64,000 bases of DNA. Origin: Micromonospora sp. Llam0 (GTDB lineage Bacteria > Actinomycetota > Actinomycetes > Mycobacteriales > Micromonosporaceae). Below the pieces are notes generated by a model. That model searched no databases. It saw nothing but the letters and a program-made list of their open reading frames with translations, and had not been told where the DNA came from. Shown here one piece after another: positions 25,191-34,720 of the stretch (its first letter is position 1; each line of letters starts with the position of its first letter). The position numbers and the translations under genes are program-made. The DNA lies in NCBI RefSeq assembly GCF_003751085.1, contig NZ_RJJY01000001.1:2604001-2668000 (forward strand). The letters run 5' to 3'.

Positions 25191-26639
25191 ATGGTTCGTG
25201 GCTTCATCAGCCGGATTCTGCCGGCGCTTGCCGCCCTCACGGTGGTCGCCGCCAGTGCCGGGGTCGTTCTCAACCGTCCCGCCGGGTCTCCTGCGCTGCG
25301 GTTGGCCGCCACCCCCGCGGCGGCGCAGGCCGGCTCGCACTGGATTTCCGGTCAGCTGGTCGACGGCGGCCTGCCGGGCTTCGTCGGCAGTGACTGGGGA
25401 CTGACGATCGACGCGCTCTTCGCGCTGCGGGCCACCGGTGCCGAACAGGCCGCCGTTGCCGCCATCGTCGAGGCGCTCACGGCCAACGCCGACGGCTACG
25501 CCGTCATCCGTACCGATATGGGCGATTTTGTCACCGGCGGATCGACGGCGAAGGTGCTCCTGGCCGCCGTCGCAGCCGGTGTCGACCCGACCGATTTCGG
25601 CGGCCACGACTGGCGTCAGCGCACACTGGACCTGATCTACGGTGCCGACCAGGGCACCAAGGCGGGCTGGCTCTACGACCGTAACCTCGACACCACCGCC
25701 GGGTCGAACCTGTTCGGTCAGTCGCTGGCCGTCATCGGGCTGGCCCGCTCCGGCGGCGTACCGCAGACCGCGGTCGACTTTCTCGTCAAGCAGCAGTGCC
25801 CAGGTGGCGGCTTCCGCCTCTATCCCAACGCGGCCGGCACCTCATGCTCGGCGGATCCGGTCACGGAGCAGAGCATGGAGGTGGACGCCACGGCGATGGC
25901 GGTGCAGGCTCTGCTGGCAGCCGCCGACGCCGGAGCGAGCGGCACCGCCGAGCCGGCGGCGGCCGCCACGTCGTGGCTGCTGTCAGCGCAGGCGGCTGAC
26001 GGCTCCTTCAACGGCTCCGGTTTCACCGACTACCCCAACACCAACAGCACCGGTCTGGCTGGGCAGGCACTGGCCGCCGCTGGCGAGCACACCGCCGCCG
26101 GACAGGCCGCCGGGTTCGTCGCCGCGCAACAGATCACCACCGCCAACGCCGGCGCGGCCTCGGCACACGTCGGCGCGATCGCATACACCCCGGACGCGCT
26201 CGCCACAGCCGTCACCGACGGAATCGGCGAGTTCGAACTGGACCAGTGGCGCCGGGCCACCGCCCAGGCGGTCCTCGGCTTGGCACAGGTGCCGCTGGGT
26301 CGGATCGGGATCGGCGACCCGGCACCCACCCCGACCTTGACGCCGACACCGAGCCCCGCCGCGACGCCCACCCCGAGCGCCACGCCGAGTCCCACCCCGA
26401 CACCCACCAGCAGCCCGGGCACACCGTCGCCGACGCCCACCTCGACGGCCACCTCCAGCCCGACCCCGATCCCGAGCCCGATCCCGTCCGTCACACCGGC
26501 CACGACGCCACCACCGAGTGGACGCCTGCCCACCACCGGTGCCCCGGTCGCCGCCTACGGTCTACTCGGCGGCGCGACGATCATCGCCGGGGTGGGCCTG
26601 CTCCTGGTGGCCCGCCGACGACGGGAAACACCGCAATGA
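25191..26639 (+). CDS. Cell-wall-anchored alpha6-alpha6 barrel protein (intrinsic-factor-like)
   Basis: A 482-residue paralogue of the protein at 23.5-24.6 kb. Signal peptide ([22 protein letters not shown]), barrel repeats [70 protein letters not shown] and [11 protein letters not shown], then a 75-residue Pro/Thr/Ser-rich stalk, LPTTG sortase motif, membrane helix and Arg-rich tail. So it should be displayed on the cell wall. The ATG at 25191 was chosen because the upstream open frame is riboswitch. It overlaps the following DUF4430 gene (ATGA). Together with the ECF genes it reads as a surface receptor handing cobalamin to an ECF importer; this handover is inferred. Confidence 0.85.
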   Translation: MVRGFISRILPALAALTVVAASAGVVLNRPAGSPALRLAATPAAAQAGSHWISGQLVDGGLPGFVGSDWGLTIDALFALRATGAEQAAVAAIVEALTANADGYAVIRTDMGDFVTGGSTAKVLLAAVAAGVDPTDFGGHDWRQRTLDLIYGADQGTKAGWLYDRNLDTTAGSNLFGQSLAVIGLARSGGVPQTAVDFLVKQQCPGGGFRLYPNAAGTSCSADPVTEQSMEVDATAMAVQALLAAADAGASGTAEPAAAATSWLLSAQAADGSFNGSGFTDYPNTNSTGLAGQALAAAGEHTAAGQAAGFVAAQQITTANAGAASAHVGAIAYTPDALATAVTDGIGEFELDQWRRATAQAVLGLAQVPLGRIGIGDPAPTPTLTPTPSPAATPTPSATPSPTPTPTSSPGTPSPTPTSTATSSPTPIPSPIPSVTPATTPPPSGRLPTTGAPVAAYGLLGGATIIAGVGLLLVARRRRETPQ

Positions 26640-27601
26640 CGACCGGCACAGGAGCCGGAGTGGACAGCGCGGCGAGCCACCCAGCCTGGTCGATCCGTGC
26701 GGCGCAACTGCTCACCGCCGTGGTTGTCGCCGCCGGTGCCGCCTTGGCGCCGGTCGACCCGGCCATAGCAGCCGGCCGGGCCGGCTACTGCCCGGACGGC
26801 AACGGAGTCACCGTCATCGTCGACTTTCAGGAACTGGGTGGGCCGACGATCATCCGGTGCGCCGTCGGCGACCAGGCCACCGGCCACGCGGCGCTGAAGA
26901 ACGCCGGCATTTCGATCACCGGCACCACCCGCTGGGGCGAATCATTCATCTGCCGGATCGAAGGCAGACCGACCGCCGCCGAGGAACCATGCATCGACAC
27001 GCCCCCGGCGAGCGCGTACTGGTCCTACTGGCACGCCTCCGACGGCGGGCCCTGGACATATAGCCAGCGTGGCGTGCTGGCGCGCAAGCCTCCGCTGGGC
27101 AGTTTCGAGGGCTGGTCGTTCGCCAAGAACCGGACCGCGTCGACCAGCCCGCCGCCCCGCATCGCCCCGGTACGTCCCGCGCCACCGCCGCCGCCACCGC
27201 CCACCCCACCGCCGGCGACGCCGCAGCTGCCCAGGGCAACACCCCCGACCGACCCGCAACCGCCTACAGGTCCAGCACCGCCAGGCGGGGCACCCACCCG
27301 TCAACCACCGGCCACCTCGCCCGCAGACGCACCGACGTCAGTTCCGTCGTCTCCGGACCCGACCACCGCAGGCACCCCTGACGTTTCGACCGCACCGTCG
27401 ACCAGCCCTGCGGGTGAGGTTTCCGCGCCGGTGGACAGTGGAGACTCTGCTGCCCGGGCCGAGGCGTGGACCGGGGACGTCAACCGGACGTCCGCCCAGC
27501 GCACCGGGGTGCCGGTCATGACAGTGCTCGGTGCCGGCCTGCTGCTCGTGGTCACCGTCGCCGCGGTGGTCACCGCGCGCCGCCGTCGCCGGAACGGATA
27601 G
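26636..27601 (+). CDS. Membrane-anchored DUF4430 protein (transcobalamin C-domain-like)
   Basis: A 321-residue protein: signal or N-terminal hydrophobic segment ([19 protein letters not shown]), DUF4430 domain with [35 protein letters not shown] and [11 protein letters not shown], the same four cysteines as its secreted paralogue, then a 140-residue Pro/Thr/Ser stalk and a C-terminal membrane helix ([20 protein letters not shown]) with a basic tail. No LPxTG is seen, so it is a membrane-tethered partner of the wall-anchored barrel protein. Start overlaps the upstream stop. It precedes the ECF genes with no gap. Confidence 0.83.
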   Translation: MTTGTGAGVDSAASHPAWSIRAAQLLTAVVVAAGAALAPVDPAIAAGRAGYCPDGNGVTVIVDFQELGGPTIIRCAVGDQATGHAALKNAGISITGTTRWGESFICRIEGRPTAAEEPCIDTPPASAYWSYWHASDGGPWTYSQRGVLARKPPLGSFEGWSFAKNRTASTSPPPRIAPVRPAPPPPPPPTPPPATPQLPRATPPTDPQPPTGPAPPGGAPTRQPPATSPADAPTSVPSSPDPTTAGTPDVSTAPSTSPAGEVSAPVDSGDSAARAEAWTGDVNRTSAQRTGVPVMTVLGAGLLLVVTVAAVVTARRRRRNG

Positions 27602-28759
27602 ATGCCGACGTCACGCGCCCGGGTGCCCCGGGCGGTGCACCCGGGCGCCTGGTGGCTCTGGGCGCTCGGGCTGGCCACCGCCGCCACCCGTACCACAAAT
27701 CCGCTGCTGCTCGCGCTGATCATCGGAGTGGCCGGTTACGTGGTCGCCGCCCGCCGCACGGACGCGCCGTGGGCCCTCGGTTTCCGGCTCTACCTGTGGC
27801 TCGGCGCGATCATCGTGTGCTCCCGGATCCTGTTCCGGGTCGTCTTCGGCGGCGGTCAGGGCGACCATGTCCTGTTCACCCTGCCGCAGATCCCGTTGCC
27901 GGAGTGGGCTGCCGGGATCCGGCTACTCGGGCCAGTCGCCCTGGAACAGGTCCTCGGTGGCGGGTACGACGGGCTGCGGCTGGCCGCGATGGTGATCTGC
28001 CTCGGCGCGGCCAACGCGCTGGCCAACCCGAAACGGCTGCTGCGGGCTGTGCCCAGCGCGCTCTACGAGGTCGGGACCGCCGTCGTGGTGGCGCTGTCCG
28101 TCGCGCCGCAACTGGTGGAGAGCGTGCTGCGGGTACGCCGGGCCCGACGGTTACGCGGCGCACGCCGCAGTGGGATGCGCGCACTGCGTGGCATCGTCAT
28201 CCCGGTGCTCGCCGACGCCCTCGACCGGTCGCTGGCCCTCGCCGCCGCGATGGACTCCCGCGGTTACGGCCGCCGCGGACCCCAGCCCGGCTCGGTGCAC
28301 GCGCTGACCGGTGCGCTGGTGATCGGCGGTCTGTGCGGGGTCTGCGTCGGGATGTACGGGCTGATGGACGCCTCCACCCCCCGTTATCTGGGACTGCCGA
28401 TGCTGGCCGCCGGGGTCGGCGTCGCCGCCGCAGGGCTGGTGGTCAGTGGTCGTCGGGTGCTGCGCAGCACCTACCGCCCGGACCGGTTCGGCGGCGCCGA
28501 ACTGCTGGTCGCGGCCTGCGGACTGGTCACGGCTGCCGGGCTCTACCTGACCACCCGGGTCGACCCGGCCGACCTCTACCCGTCGCTGAACCCGCTGGAA
28601 TGGCCGCAGATCGCGCCGCTACCGGCCGCCGCGATCCTGATCGCCGCACTGCCCGCCTGGCTGGCACCGCCGCCACCGGCTGACACCGACGCAGTCGCCG
28701 CGCCGGCTGACACCGACGTGCCGGGCGGGCGTGAGCAGAAGGAGGCAGTGCACGGATGA
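27602..28759 (+). CDS. ECF transporter T component (CbiQ/EcfT family)
   Basis: A 385-residue membrane protein starting one base after the DUF4430 stop. Hydrophobic spans occupy the first 110 and last 150 residues; the cytoplasmic coupling part contains SVAPQLVESVLRVRRARRLRG and the EcfT signature AAAMDSRGYGRRG, the Arg-Gly motif that docks into the ATPases. It couples ATP hydrolysis to the S component for vitamin import. The C-terminal tail is Pro/Ala/Asp-rich. The operon context (cobalamin riboswitch, intrinsic-factor-like proteins) points to cobalamin. Confidence 0.88.
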   Translation: MPTSRARVPRAVHPGAWWLWALGLATAATRTTNPLLLALIIGVAGYVVAARRTDAPWALGFRLYLWLGAIIVCSRILFRVVFGGGQGDHVLFTLPQIPLPEWAAGIRLLGPVALEQVLGGGYDGLRLAAMVICLGAANALANPKRLLRAVPSALYEVGTAVVVALSVAPQLVESVLRVRRARRLRGARRSGMRALRGIVIPVLADALDRSLALAAAMDSRGYGRRGPQPGSVHALTGALVIGGLCGVCVGMYGLMDASTPRYLGLPMLAAGVGVAAAGLVVSGRRVLRSTYRPDRFGGAELLVAACGLVTAAGLYLTTRVDPADLYPSLNPLEWPQIAPLPAAAILIAALPAWLAPPPPADTDAVAAPADTDVPGGREQKEAVHG

Positions 28760-30369
28760 TCGAGTTCGACGCAGTCACCGTCACCTACTCGAGGGCGGCG
28801 GCACCCGCGCTGGTCGACGCGACGCTGACCATCGCCGAGGGCGAGCTGTGTCTGGTAGCCGGCCGTACCGGATCCGGAAAGTCCACTCTGCTCCGTGCGA
28901 TCAACGGACTCGTCCCGCACTTCACCGGGGGTCGGCTCAGTGGCCGGGTCACCGTCGCCGGGCGCAGCACCCAGGACCATCCGCCCCGTGAGTTCGCCGA
29001 TCTGGTCGGCGTCGTCGGACAGGACCCACTGGCCGGGTTCACCACCGACACCGTCGAGGAGGAGCTCGCCTACGGGATGGAACAGCTGGCCGTCCCTGCC
29101 ACCGTGATGCGCAAACGGGTGGAGGAAACCCTCGACCTGCTGGGCATCGCCGAACTGCGCCGCCGCCCGCTACGTGCGCTCTCCGGCGGGCAGCAGCAAC
29201 GGGTCGCGATCGGTGCCGCGCTCACCGCGCACCCCAAGGTTCTCGTCCTCGACGAGCCCACCTCCTCCCTCGACCCCACGGCCGCCGAGGAGGTGCTCGC
29301 GGCGATCACCCGCCTCGTCCACGACCTTGGTGTCACCGTCGTCGTGGCCGAGCACCGGCTGGAGCGCGTCGTCCAGTACGCCGACCACCTCGTCTACCTG
29401 CCCGGTGACGGCACTGTGCAGTCCGGGACACCGGGCGAGATCCTGGCCACCGCGCAGGTTGCCCCACCCGTCGTCGAGCTGGGCCGCCTCGCCGGCTGGC
29501 AGCCGCTACCGCTGTCGGTACGCGATGCCCGCCGGCACGCCGCCGACCTGCGTACCCGGCTGGCCGCTGCCGACCCGCCGCCGACCCGCGCCCTCGCCGC
29601 CGGGCCGGTCCTGCTACAGGCCCGACAGATCGTCGTCCGCTACGGTCCGGTCATCGCGGTACGCGGCGTTGACGTCGACCTGACGGCAGGTACCGTGACC
29701 GCGCTGATGGGACGCAACGGTTCCGGCAAGTCCTCGCTGTTGTGGGCACTGCAGGGATCCGGGCCGCGGCAGGGCGGGCGCGTCGACGTCGGCGGGTTCG
29801 ATCCCCGCAGTCGGCCAGCGAACCAGGCCCGCGCGCTCGTCGGCCTCGTCCCGCAGACCGCCAGCGACCTGCTCTACCTCGACAGCGTCGCGGCAGAGTG
29901 CGATCAGGCCGACAGAGAGGCCGGCTCGCCCGCCGGTACCTGCAGGACACTGCTCGACGGGCTCGTACCCGGCATCGGGGACCAGCAGCATCCCCGGGAT
30001 CTGTCCGAGGGGCAGAAACTGGCCCTCGTCCTGGCCGTACAGCTGACCGCCGCACCCACCACCGTCCTGCTGGACGAACCCACCCGCGGCCTCGACTACC
30101 CCGGCAAGAGGCACTTCGCGACGATGATCCGCCGCCTCGCCGACGACGGACGGACCGTCGTCGTCGCCACCCACGACGTCGAGTTCGTAGCCGCCGTCGC
30201 CGACCGCGTCCTGGTGATGGCCGACGGCGACATCGTCGCCGACGGATCCGCCACCGACGTGCTCGCCGCCTCGCCCGCCTTCGCACCGCAGGTAGCCAAG
30301 ATCCTCGCACCGCAGCCCTGGCTGACCGTCGACCAGGTTGCCGCCACGCTCGCTGAGGGACCGAGATGA
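28756..30369 (+). CDS. ECF transporter double ATPase (EcfA1-EcfA2 fusion)
   Basis: A 537-residue protein with two ABC domains. Domain 1: AGRTGSGKST (residues 35-44), LSGGQQQRVAIGAAL, LVLDEPTSSLDP and VVAEHRLERV. Domain 2: MGRNGSGKSSLL, LSEGQKLALVLAVQL (the second glycine of the signature is glutamate), VLLDEPTRGLDYPG and VVATHDVEFV. Fused ATPases are common in actinobacterial ECF systems. Start overlaps the T-component stop and its stop overlaps the S-component start, so all three are coupled. Powers uptake through the T and S subunits. Confidence 0.9.
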   Translation: MIEFDAVTVTYSRAAAPALVDATLTIAEGELCLVAGRTGSGKSTLLRAINGLVPHFTGGRLSGRVTVAGRSTQDHPPREFADLVGVVGQDPLAGFTTDTVEEELAYGMEQLAVPATVMRKRVEETLDLLGIAELRRRPLRALSGGQQQRVAIGAALTAHPKVLVLDEPTSSLDPTAAEEVLAAITRLVHDLGVTVVVAEHRLERVVQYADHLVYLPGDGTVQSGTPGEILATAQVAPPVVELGRLAGWQPLPLSVRDARRHAADLRTRLAAADPPPTRALAAGPVLLQARQIVVRYGPVIAVRGVDVDLTAGTVTALMGRNGSGKSSLLWALQGSGPRQGGRVDVGGFDPRSRPANQARALVGLVPQTASDLLYLDSVAAECDQADREAGSPAGTCRTLLDGLVPGIGDQQHPRDLSEGQKLALVLAVQLTAAPTTVLLDEPTRGLDYPGKRHFATMIRRLADDGRTVVVATHDVEFVAAVADRVLVMADGDIVADGSATDVLAASPAFAPQVAKILAPQPWLTVDQVAATLAEGPR

Positions 30370-31214
30370 GCCCGGGAACAGCCGGCGAACCGGTGCCGCC
30401 GCTACCGCGCCGGGCACTGCTGCGGATTCCGGCACGCGGTGCCGTGGTCCTCGGCCTCGTGTCGGCTGCGGGTCTGGCCATGTTCTTCTGGCCGCTGTTC
30501 GCCGCCCCTGACCCGACGGCGATCGCGCACACCAACGACGCCCCGCTGATGTTCGTGCTGATCCTGCCGCTGCTCATCGCCATCGTCCTCAGCGAGCTCA
30601 CCTCTGGCAGCATCGACTCGAAGACGTTGGCGATGCTCGGCGTACTGTCAGCGGTCAACGCCGCGCTCCGGCCGCTCGGTGCCGGCACCGCCGGCATCGA
30701 AACAGTCTTCTTTCTTCTCGTCCTCGCCGGACGGGTGTTCGGCCCCGGTTTCGGATTCGTGCTCGGCTGCACCAGCCTGTTCGCCTCGGCGCTGCTGACC
30801 GCCGGCGTCGGTCCGTGGCTGCCGTTCCAGATGGTCGCCGCTGCCTGGGTCGGCCTCGGCGCCGGGTTGCTCCCCCGCCGGTCTCGCGGCAAGGCCGAGA
30901 TCGCCGTCCTCACCCTGTACGGGATCCTGGCCGCCTACGGCTACGGCTTCCTGATGAACATGTGGTTCTGGCCCTACCTGGCACAGGGCACCCAGCTCAG
31001 CTTCGTCCCCGGCGACCCCGTCGGGGACAACCTGCACCGGTTCGCTCTGTTCACCGTCACCACCTCCACCCTCGGCTGGGACACCGGCCGTGCCCTGACC
31101 AACGGCATCGCGATCCTGCTCGCCGGACCGGCGGTACTCGCCGTGCTCCGCCGCGCCGCCCGCCGCGCCGCCTTCGACGCACCGGTGGAGTTCGGGCCGG
31201 CTACTGTGCGATGA
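30366..31214 (+). CDS. ECF transporter S component, probable cobalamin type
   Basis: A 282-residue membrane protein with six or more hydrophobic spans and the motif TAGVGPWLPFQMVAAAWVGLGAGLLP, typical of the S components linked with cobalamin in ECF systems. Other segments: LPLLIAIVLSELTSGSID, LGVLSAVNAALRPLGAGTAGIETVFFLLVLAGRVFG. It completes an A-T-S set and is the last gene of the riboswitch-led operon. Cobalamin specificity comes from family resemblance and context, not from a proven motif. Confidence 0.83.
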   Translation: MSPGTAGEPVPPLPRRALLRIPARGAVVLGLVSAAGLAMFFWPLFAAPDPTAIAHTNDAPLMFVLILPLLIAIVLSELTSGSIDSKTLAMLGVLSAVNAALRPLGAGTAGIETVFFLLVLAGRVFGPGFGFVLGCTSLFASALLTAGVGPWLPFQMVAAAWVGLGAGLLPRRSRGKAEIAVLTLYGILAAYGYGFLMNMWFWPYLAQGTQLSFVPGDPVGDNLHRFALFTVTTSTLGWDTGRALTNGIAILLAGPAVLAVLRRAARRAAFDAPVEFGPATVR

Positions 31215-31262
31215 CGTGTGTGGCCGACATGACGACGCGGTGAGGAGGTCTGCCGGGTGGGG

Positions 31263-33908
31263 TCATGCCGCTGCGGTGAGGTCGCGCAGTCGTGCCAGCA
31301 GCTCAGCTGGATCTCCGGTGGCCTTGCCCTGGGCGAACGCGGCATTGCCGCCACCGCGGCCGGCGAGCAGCTGCTTGATCAGGTCAGCAGCGGAGAGCCC
31401 ACGTTCGACGCCGGTACCGGTGACAGCCACGACGACACCTGGTCCGGTGACGACGCCGACGACGCCCGGACGGCGGCCCAGCCGGTCGCGGACCTTCTCC
31501 GCGAGGCGTCGGCCGTCGCAGGTGGCGGTGACCCCGACGTAGGCCACGCCGCCGAGGTCAACAGCACCGGCAGCACAGCTCTCGGCATCGAGTTCCGGCA
31601 GCCGACCGCGCAGGTCGTTGGCCTCACGTTCGGTCTGCTTCATCCGGGACAGCAGGGCAGCCACCCGGTCGGGCAGTTCCTCAGGCCGGGCTTTGAGCTG
31701 GGCGGCGAGCTGGTGCACGAGGTCGCGTTCGCGGGCCAGGTACCGGAACGCCTCGATTCCGGTGACCGCTTCGATCCGGCGTTGGCCGGCACCGACCGAG
31801 ATTTCGCCGGTCACGGCCAGGGGGCCGATCTGCGCGGAGCGGTCGACGTGCGTCCCGCCGCACAATTCCCGGGACCATTCGCCGCCGATGTCGACGACCC
31901 GGACGGTCTCGTCGTAGGTTTCGCCGAACAGCGCCAGGGCGCCCTCGGCGCGGGCGCGTTCCAGCGGCAGGTACCGCACCTCGACGGGCAGGTCACGGCG
32001 GATCGCGAGGTTCGCGACCTCCTCGACCTCGCTGCGGGCGGCGTCGGACAGGCCACCACGCCAGGCGAAATCCAGACGCAGGTATCCGGGCCGGTTGTAC
32101 GAGCCGGACTGCAACGCGGTCGGCCCGAGCACCTGGCGCAACGCGGCGTGCACGACGTGGGTGCCCGAGTGCGCCTGACGGGCGCTGAAGCGCCATTCCG
32201 GGTCGACCGCGGCGTGCACGACGTCGCCGACGGCGAGGCCTCCATCGGAGATCCGGACAGTGTGCGCGATCAGGCCTTTGACCGGCCGCTGCACGTCAAT
32301 GATCTCGGCCCGCAGGTTAGGTCCGGTGAGCGTGCCGGTGTCGGAGTCCTGGCCGCCGCTCTCGGCGTAGAACGGTGAGCGGTCCAGCGCGACGGTGACG
32401 ATGTCGCCTGCCTGGGCCGCGGCAGCGGGCGTAGCGACGGACCAGATCGCGACGACCGTCGACTCGGTGTCGAGGGTGTCGTACGCGACCCAGTCTGTCG
32501 GGCCCTGGGCGTCGAGCACTGTCCGGTACGCGGACAGGTCGGCGTGGCCGGTTTTGCGGGCTGTCGCACCGGCCTTCGCCCGGGCGCGCTGCTCGGCCAT
32601 CAGCGCCCGGAATCCGTCGGCGTCCACGGTCAGCCCTTGCTCGGCGGCGATCTCCAGAGTGAGGTCGATCGGGAAGCCGTACGTGTCGTGCAGCTGGAAC
32701 GCCTTGTCCCCGGAGAGCACCGGATGTACGGCCTTCTTCGTCTCGGCGATCGCCGAGACGAGGATGGTGGTGCCGGCGCGCAACGTGCCGAGAAAAGTGT
32801 CCTCCTCGGCGTACGCGGCGGCGGCGATCCGGTCGAAGCCGGCGGCGAGTTCCGGATACGACGGGGACATGCAGTCACGGGCGACCGGCAGCAGTTCCGG
32901 CAGGGCCCGGCCCTGCCAACCGAGCAACCGCATGGCGCGGATCGCGCGCCGCATGATCCGCCGCAGCACGTACCCGCGGCCCTCGTTGGACGGGGTCACC
33001 CCGTCGCCGATGAGCATCAGCGAGGTCCGCACGTGATCGGCGATGACCCGCAGGCGTACGTCGTCGGGATGGGACTGGGTGGCCGCATGCCCGGACCGGA
33101 GGCCGTAGCGCTTGCCGGTCAGATCGGCTGCCCGGGACAAGATCGGGCGGACCTCGTCGATCTCGTAGAGGTTGTCGACGCCCTGCAGGATCGACGCGAT
33201 CCGCTCCAAACCCATCCCGGTGTCGATGTTCTTGGCAGGCAGCTCACCGACGATCCGGAAGTCCTCCTTCGACACGACGTCGGCAATCTCGTACTGCATG
33301 AAGACGAGGTTCCAGAACTCCAGGTACCGGTCCTCGTCTGCCTCCGGGCCGCCCTCGGCCCCGTAGGCGGGGCCCCGGTCGTAGTACAGCTCGGAGCAAG
33401 GGCCGGCCGGGCCGGGAATGCCCATCGACCAGAAATTGTCGGCCTTGCCTCGGCGCACGATCCGCTCGACCGGGACTCCGGTGGTGAGCCACAGGTCGTA
33501 CGCCTCGTCGTCGTCCAGGTAGACGGTCACCCAGATTCGCTCCGGGTCCAGGCCGAGGCCGCCCTCCTCGACCGGCTTAGTCGACAGCTCCCAGGCGAGG
33601 CGGACCGCACCGGCCTTGAAGTAGTCGCCGAACGAGAAGTTGCCGTTCATCTGGAAGAACGTGCCGTGCCGGCTGGTCTTGCCGACCTCGTCGATGTCCG
33701 GCGTCCGAACGCACTTCTGCACTGAGGCTGCGGTCGGGTAGGGCGCAGGCCGCTGACCGAGGAAGAACGGGACGAACTGCACCATCCCGGCGTTGATGAA
33801 CAGGAGGTTGGGATCCGAGATCGCCGGCAGCGGAGCCGACGGGACCACCGTGTGCCCGTTCGCCGCGAAGTGGGCCAGGAACCGCTGCTTGATCTCCGCC
33901 GTGCGCAC
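31263..33908 (-). CDS. alaS: Alanyl-tRNA synthetase, out of usual context
   Basis: A full-length 881-residue AlaRS: class II core ([59 protein letters not shown]), editing domain with the zinc site [11 protein letters not shown] ... CGGTHV, and C-Ala domain ending [11 protein letters not shown]. All catalytic and metal-binding residues seen are intact. GTG 33908 was chosen: AAGGGGG lies 6 nt upstream. An upstream ATG would place the start inside the operator. Usual actinobacterial alaS lies with ruvX/mltG/aroE; here it is next to def and tsaD copies, so it is probably a second copy. It shares a TTGC-type operator with def. Confidence 0.88.
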   Translation of the reverse strand: MRTAEIKQRFLAHFAANGHTVVPSAPLPAISDPNLLFINAGMVQFVPFFLGQRPAPYPTAASVQKCVRTPDIDEVGKTSRHGTFFQMNGNFSFGDYFKAGAVRLAWELSTKPVEEGGLGLDPERIWVTVYLDDDEAYDLWLTTGVPVERIVRRGKADNFWSMGIPGPAGPCSELYYDRGPAYGAEGGPEADEDRYLEFWNLVFMQYEIADVVSKEDFRIVGELPAKNIDTGMGLERIASILQGVDNLYEIDEVRPILSRAADLTGKRYGLRSGHAATQSHPDDVRLRVIADHVRTSLMLIGDGVTPSNEGRGYVLRRIMRRAIRAMRLLGWQGRALPELLPVARDCMSPSYPELAAGFDRIAAAAYAEEDTFLGTLRAGTTILVSAIAETKKAVHPVLSGDKAFQLHDTYGFPIDLTLEIAAEQGLTVDADGFRALMAEQRARAKAGATARKTGHADLSAYRTVLDAQGPTDWVAYDTLDTESTVVAIWSVATPAAAAQAGDIVTVALDRSPFYAESGGQDSDTGTLTGPNLRAEIIDVQRPVKGLIAHTVRISDGGLAVGDVVHAAVDPEWRFSARQAHSGTHVVHAALRQVLGPTALQSGSYNRPGYLRLDFAWRGGLSDAARSEVEEVANLAIRRDLPVEVRYLPLERARAEGALALFGETYDETVRVVDIGGEWSRELCGGTHVDRSAQIGPLAVTGEISVGAGQRRIEAVTGIEAFRYLARERDLVHQLAAQLKARPEELPDRVAALLSRMKQTEREANDLRGRLPELDAESCAAGAVDLGGVAYVGVTATCDGRRLAEKVRDRLGRRPGVVGVVTGPGVVVAVTGTGVERGLSAADLIKQLLAGRGGGNAAFAQGKATGDPAELLARLRDLTAAA

Positions 33909-33921
33909 CAACACCCCCTTG

Positions 33922-33938
33922 TTGCATATACTTTGCAA
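33922..33938. promoter_or_regulatory. Nur-box-like operator over alaS promoter
   Basis: TTGCATATACTTTGCAA: inverted arms TTGCA and TGCAA separated by 7 bp, or in Nur-box notation TTGCAT-N5-TTGCAA. It overlaps a -10-like element (GTATAT on the minus strand) just before the alaS ribosome site. From memory, the nickel-sensing Fur homologue Nur of Streptomyces binds tTGCaa-N5-ttGCAA, which this matches well. Confidence 0.6.
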
Positions 33939-34143
33939 CTGCATCATATGCGTGACAGGGGAGGCGGATACGGGGTGCCCAGTACCCGCTACTGCGGCTC
34001 GCGCCCAGACCGCCGGGGTGGCGGCAGATCCGGGTGCAACGCACAACGGCGTCGTCACCTACGGTGATGCACCGGCCGCCGATCCACCGCCGACCGAGGC
34101 CATGACCACAGACCCACGGGAGCTTCCTGCCAATACTTTGCGG

Positions 34144-34160
34144 TTGCCTATAATTTGCAG
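34144..34160 (+). promoter_or_regulatory. Nur-box-like operator and -10 box of def
   Basis: TTGCCTATAATTTGCAG matches the alaS box at 13 of 17 positions in the same spacing (TTGCCT-N5-TTGCAG). A perfect TATAAT (34149-34154) lies inside it, 9 bp before the def GTG, so transcription should start at or within about 2 nt of the start codon: a leaderless mRNA. Confidence 0.6.
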
Positions 34161-34162
34161 TT

Positions 34163-34717
34163 GTGCAGACATCGACCGGCACCCCACACCCCATCACCAG
34201 ATACGGATCCCCCGTCCTGCACCGCCGTTGTGCCGAGGTGACGGTTTTCGACGACGCCCTCACCGGGCTCGTGGCCGACATGTTCGCCAGCATGTACGCC
34301 GCACACGGCGTGGGGCTGGCCGCCAACCAGATCGGCGTCGACGCCCGGATCTTCGTCGTCGACTGCCCTGACGCCACCGGCGACCACACTGTCGCCGCGA
34401 TCGTCAACCCGGTCCTGCACCTACCGGAACAGCGGGAGTTGATCACCGACGTCGAAGGATGCCTGTCCGTACCCGGCCAGCACGCCGACCTGGTCCGCTG
34501 TGCCACCGCCACCGTCACCGGGTTCGACGTACGCGGAACGGAGATCCGGCTCGACGGCACCGGCACCCTGGCCCGGTGCTTCCAGCACGAGGTCGACCAT
34601 CTCGATGGCCTCGTCTACGTCGACCGGCTCCCGGCCAAACTTCGCAGGAGGATCATCACCGCCAGCGCCGAGCATCCCGGCGTAGGCGCAGGCGTCAACG
34701 CGACCCCGGACCGCTGA
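34163..34717 (+). CDS. def: Peptide deformylase, second-copy type
   Basis: A 184-residue deformylase with all three motifs: GVGLAANQIG (motif 1), EGCLSVPG (motif 2, metal Cys) and QHEVDHLDGLVYVDRL (motif 3, metal His x2 and catalytic Glu). It removes the formyl group from nascent peptides. The GTG at 34163 is chosen because a TATAAT box 9 bp upstream leaves almost no leader. Its promoter carries the same operator as the divergent alaS gene. Deformylases use Fe(II), Ni(II) or Co(II) well and Zn(II) poorly, so metal-regulated expression would make sense. Confidence 0.9.
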   Translation: MQTSTGTPHPITRYGSPVLHRRCAEVTVFDDALTGLVADMFASMYAAHGVGLAANQIGVDARIFVVDCPDATGDHTVAAIVNPVLHLPEQRELITDVEGCLSVPGQHADLVRCATATVTGFDVRGTEIRLDGTGTLARCFQHEVDHLDGLVYVDRLPAKLRRRIITASAEHPGVGAGVNATPDR

Positions 34718-34720
34718 CCG

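Noticed and set aside
26320..26520. Repeat-coded binding domain in the Pro/Thr-rich part of the anchored barrel protein
   Set aside because: Low-complexity PTPS-type stalk before an LPTTG anchor; a spacer to cross the cell wall explains it.
23505..26639. Terpene (squalene-hopene-type) cyclases
   Set aside because: Similar helical repeats, but exported, too short and lacking the DxDD catalytic motif; riboswitch and DUF4430 partners favour cobalamin binding.
33900..33950. ATG upstream (33944 region) as alaS start
   Set aside because: It would place the start inside the operator/-10 region and lacks a ribosome site; GTG 33908 has AAGGGGG at proper distance.
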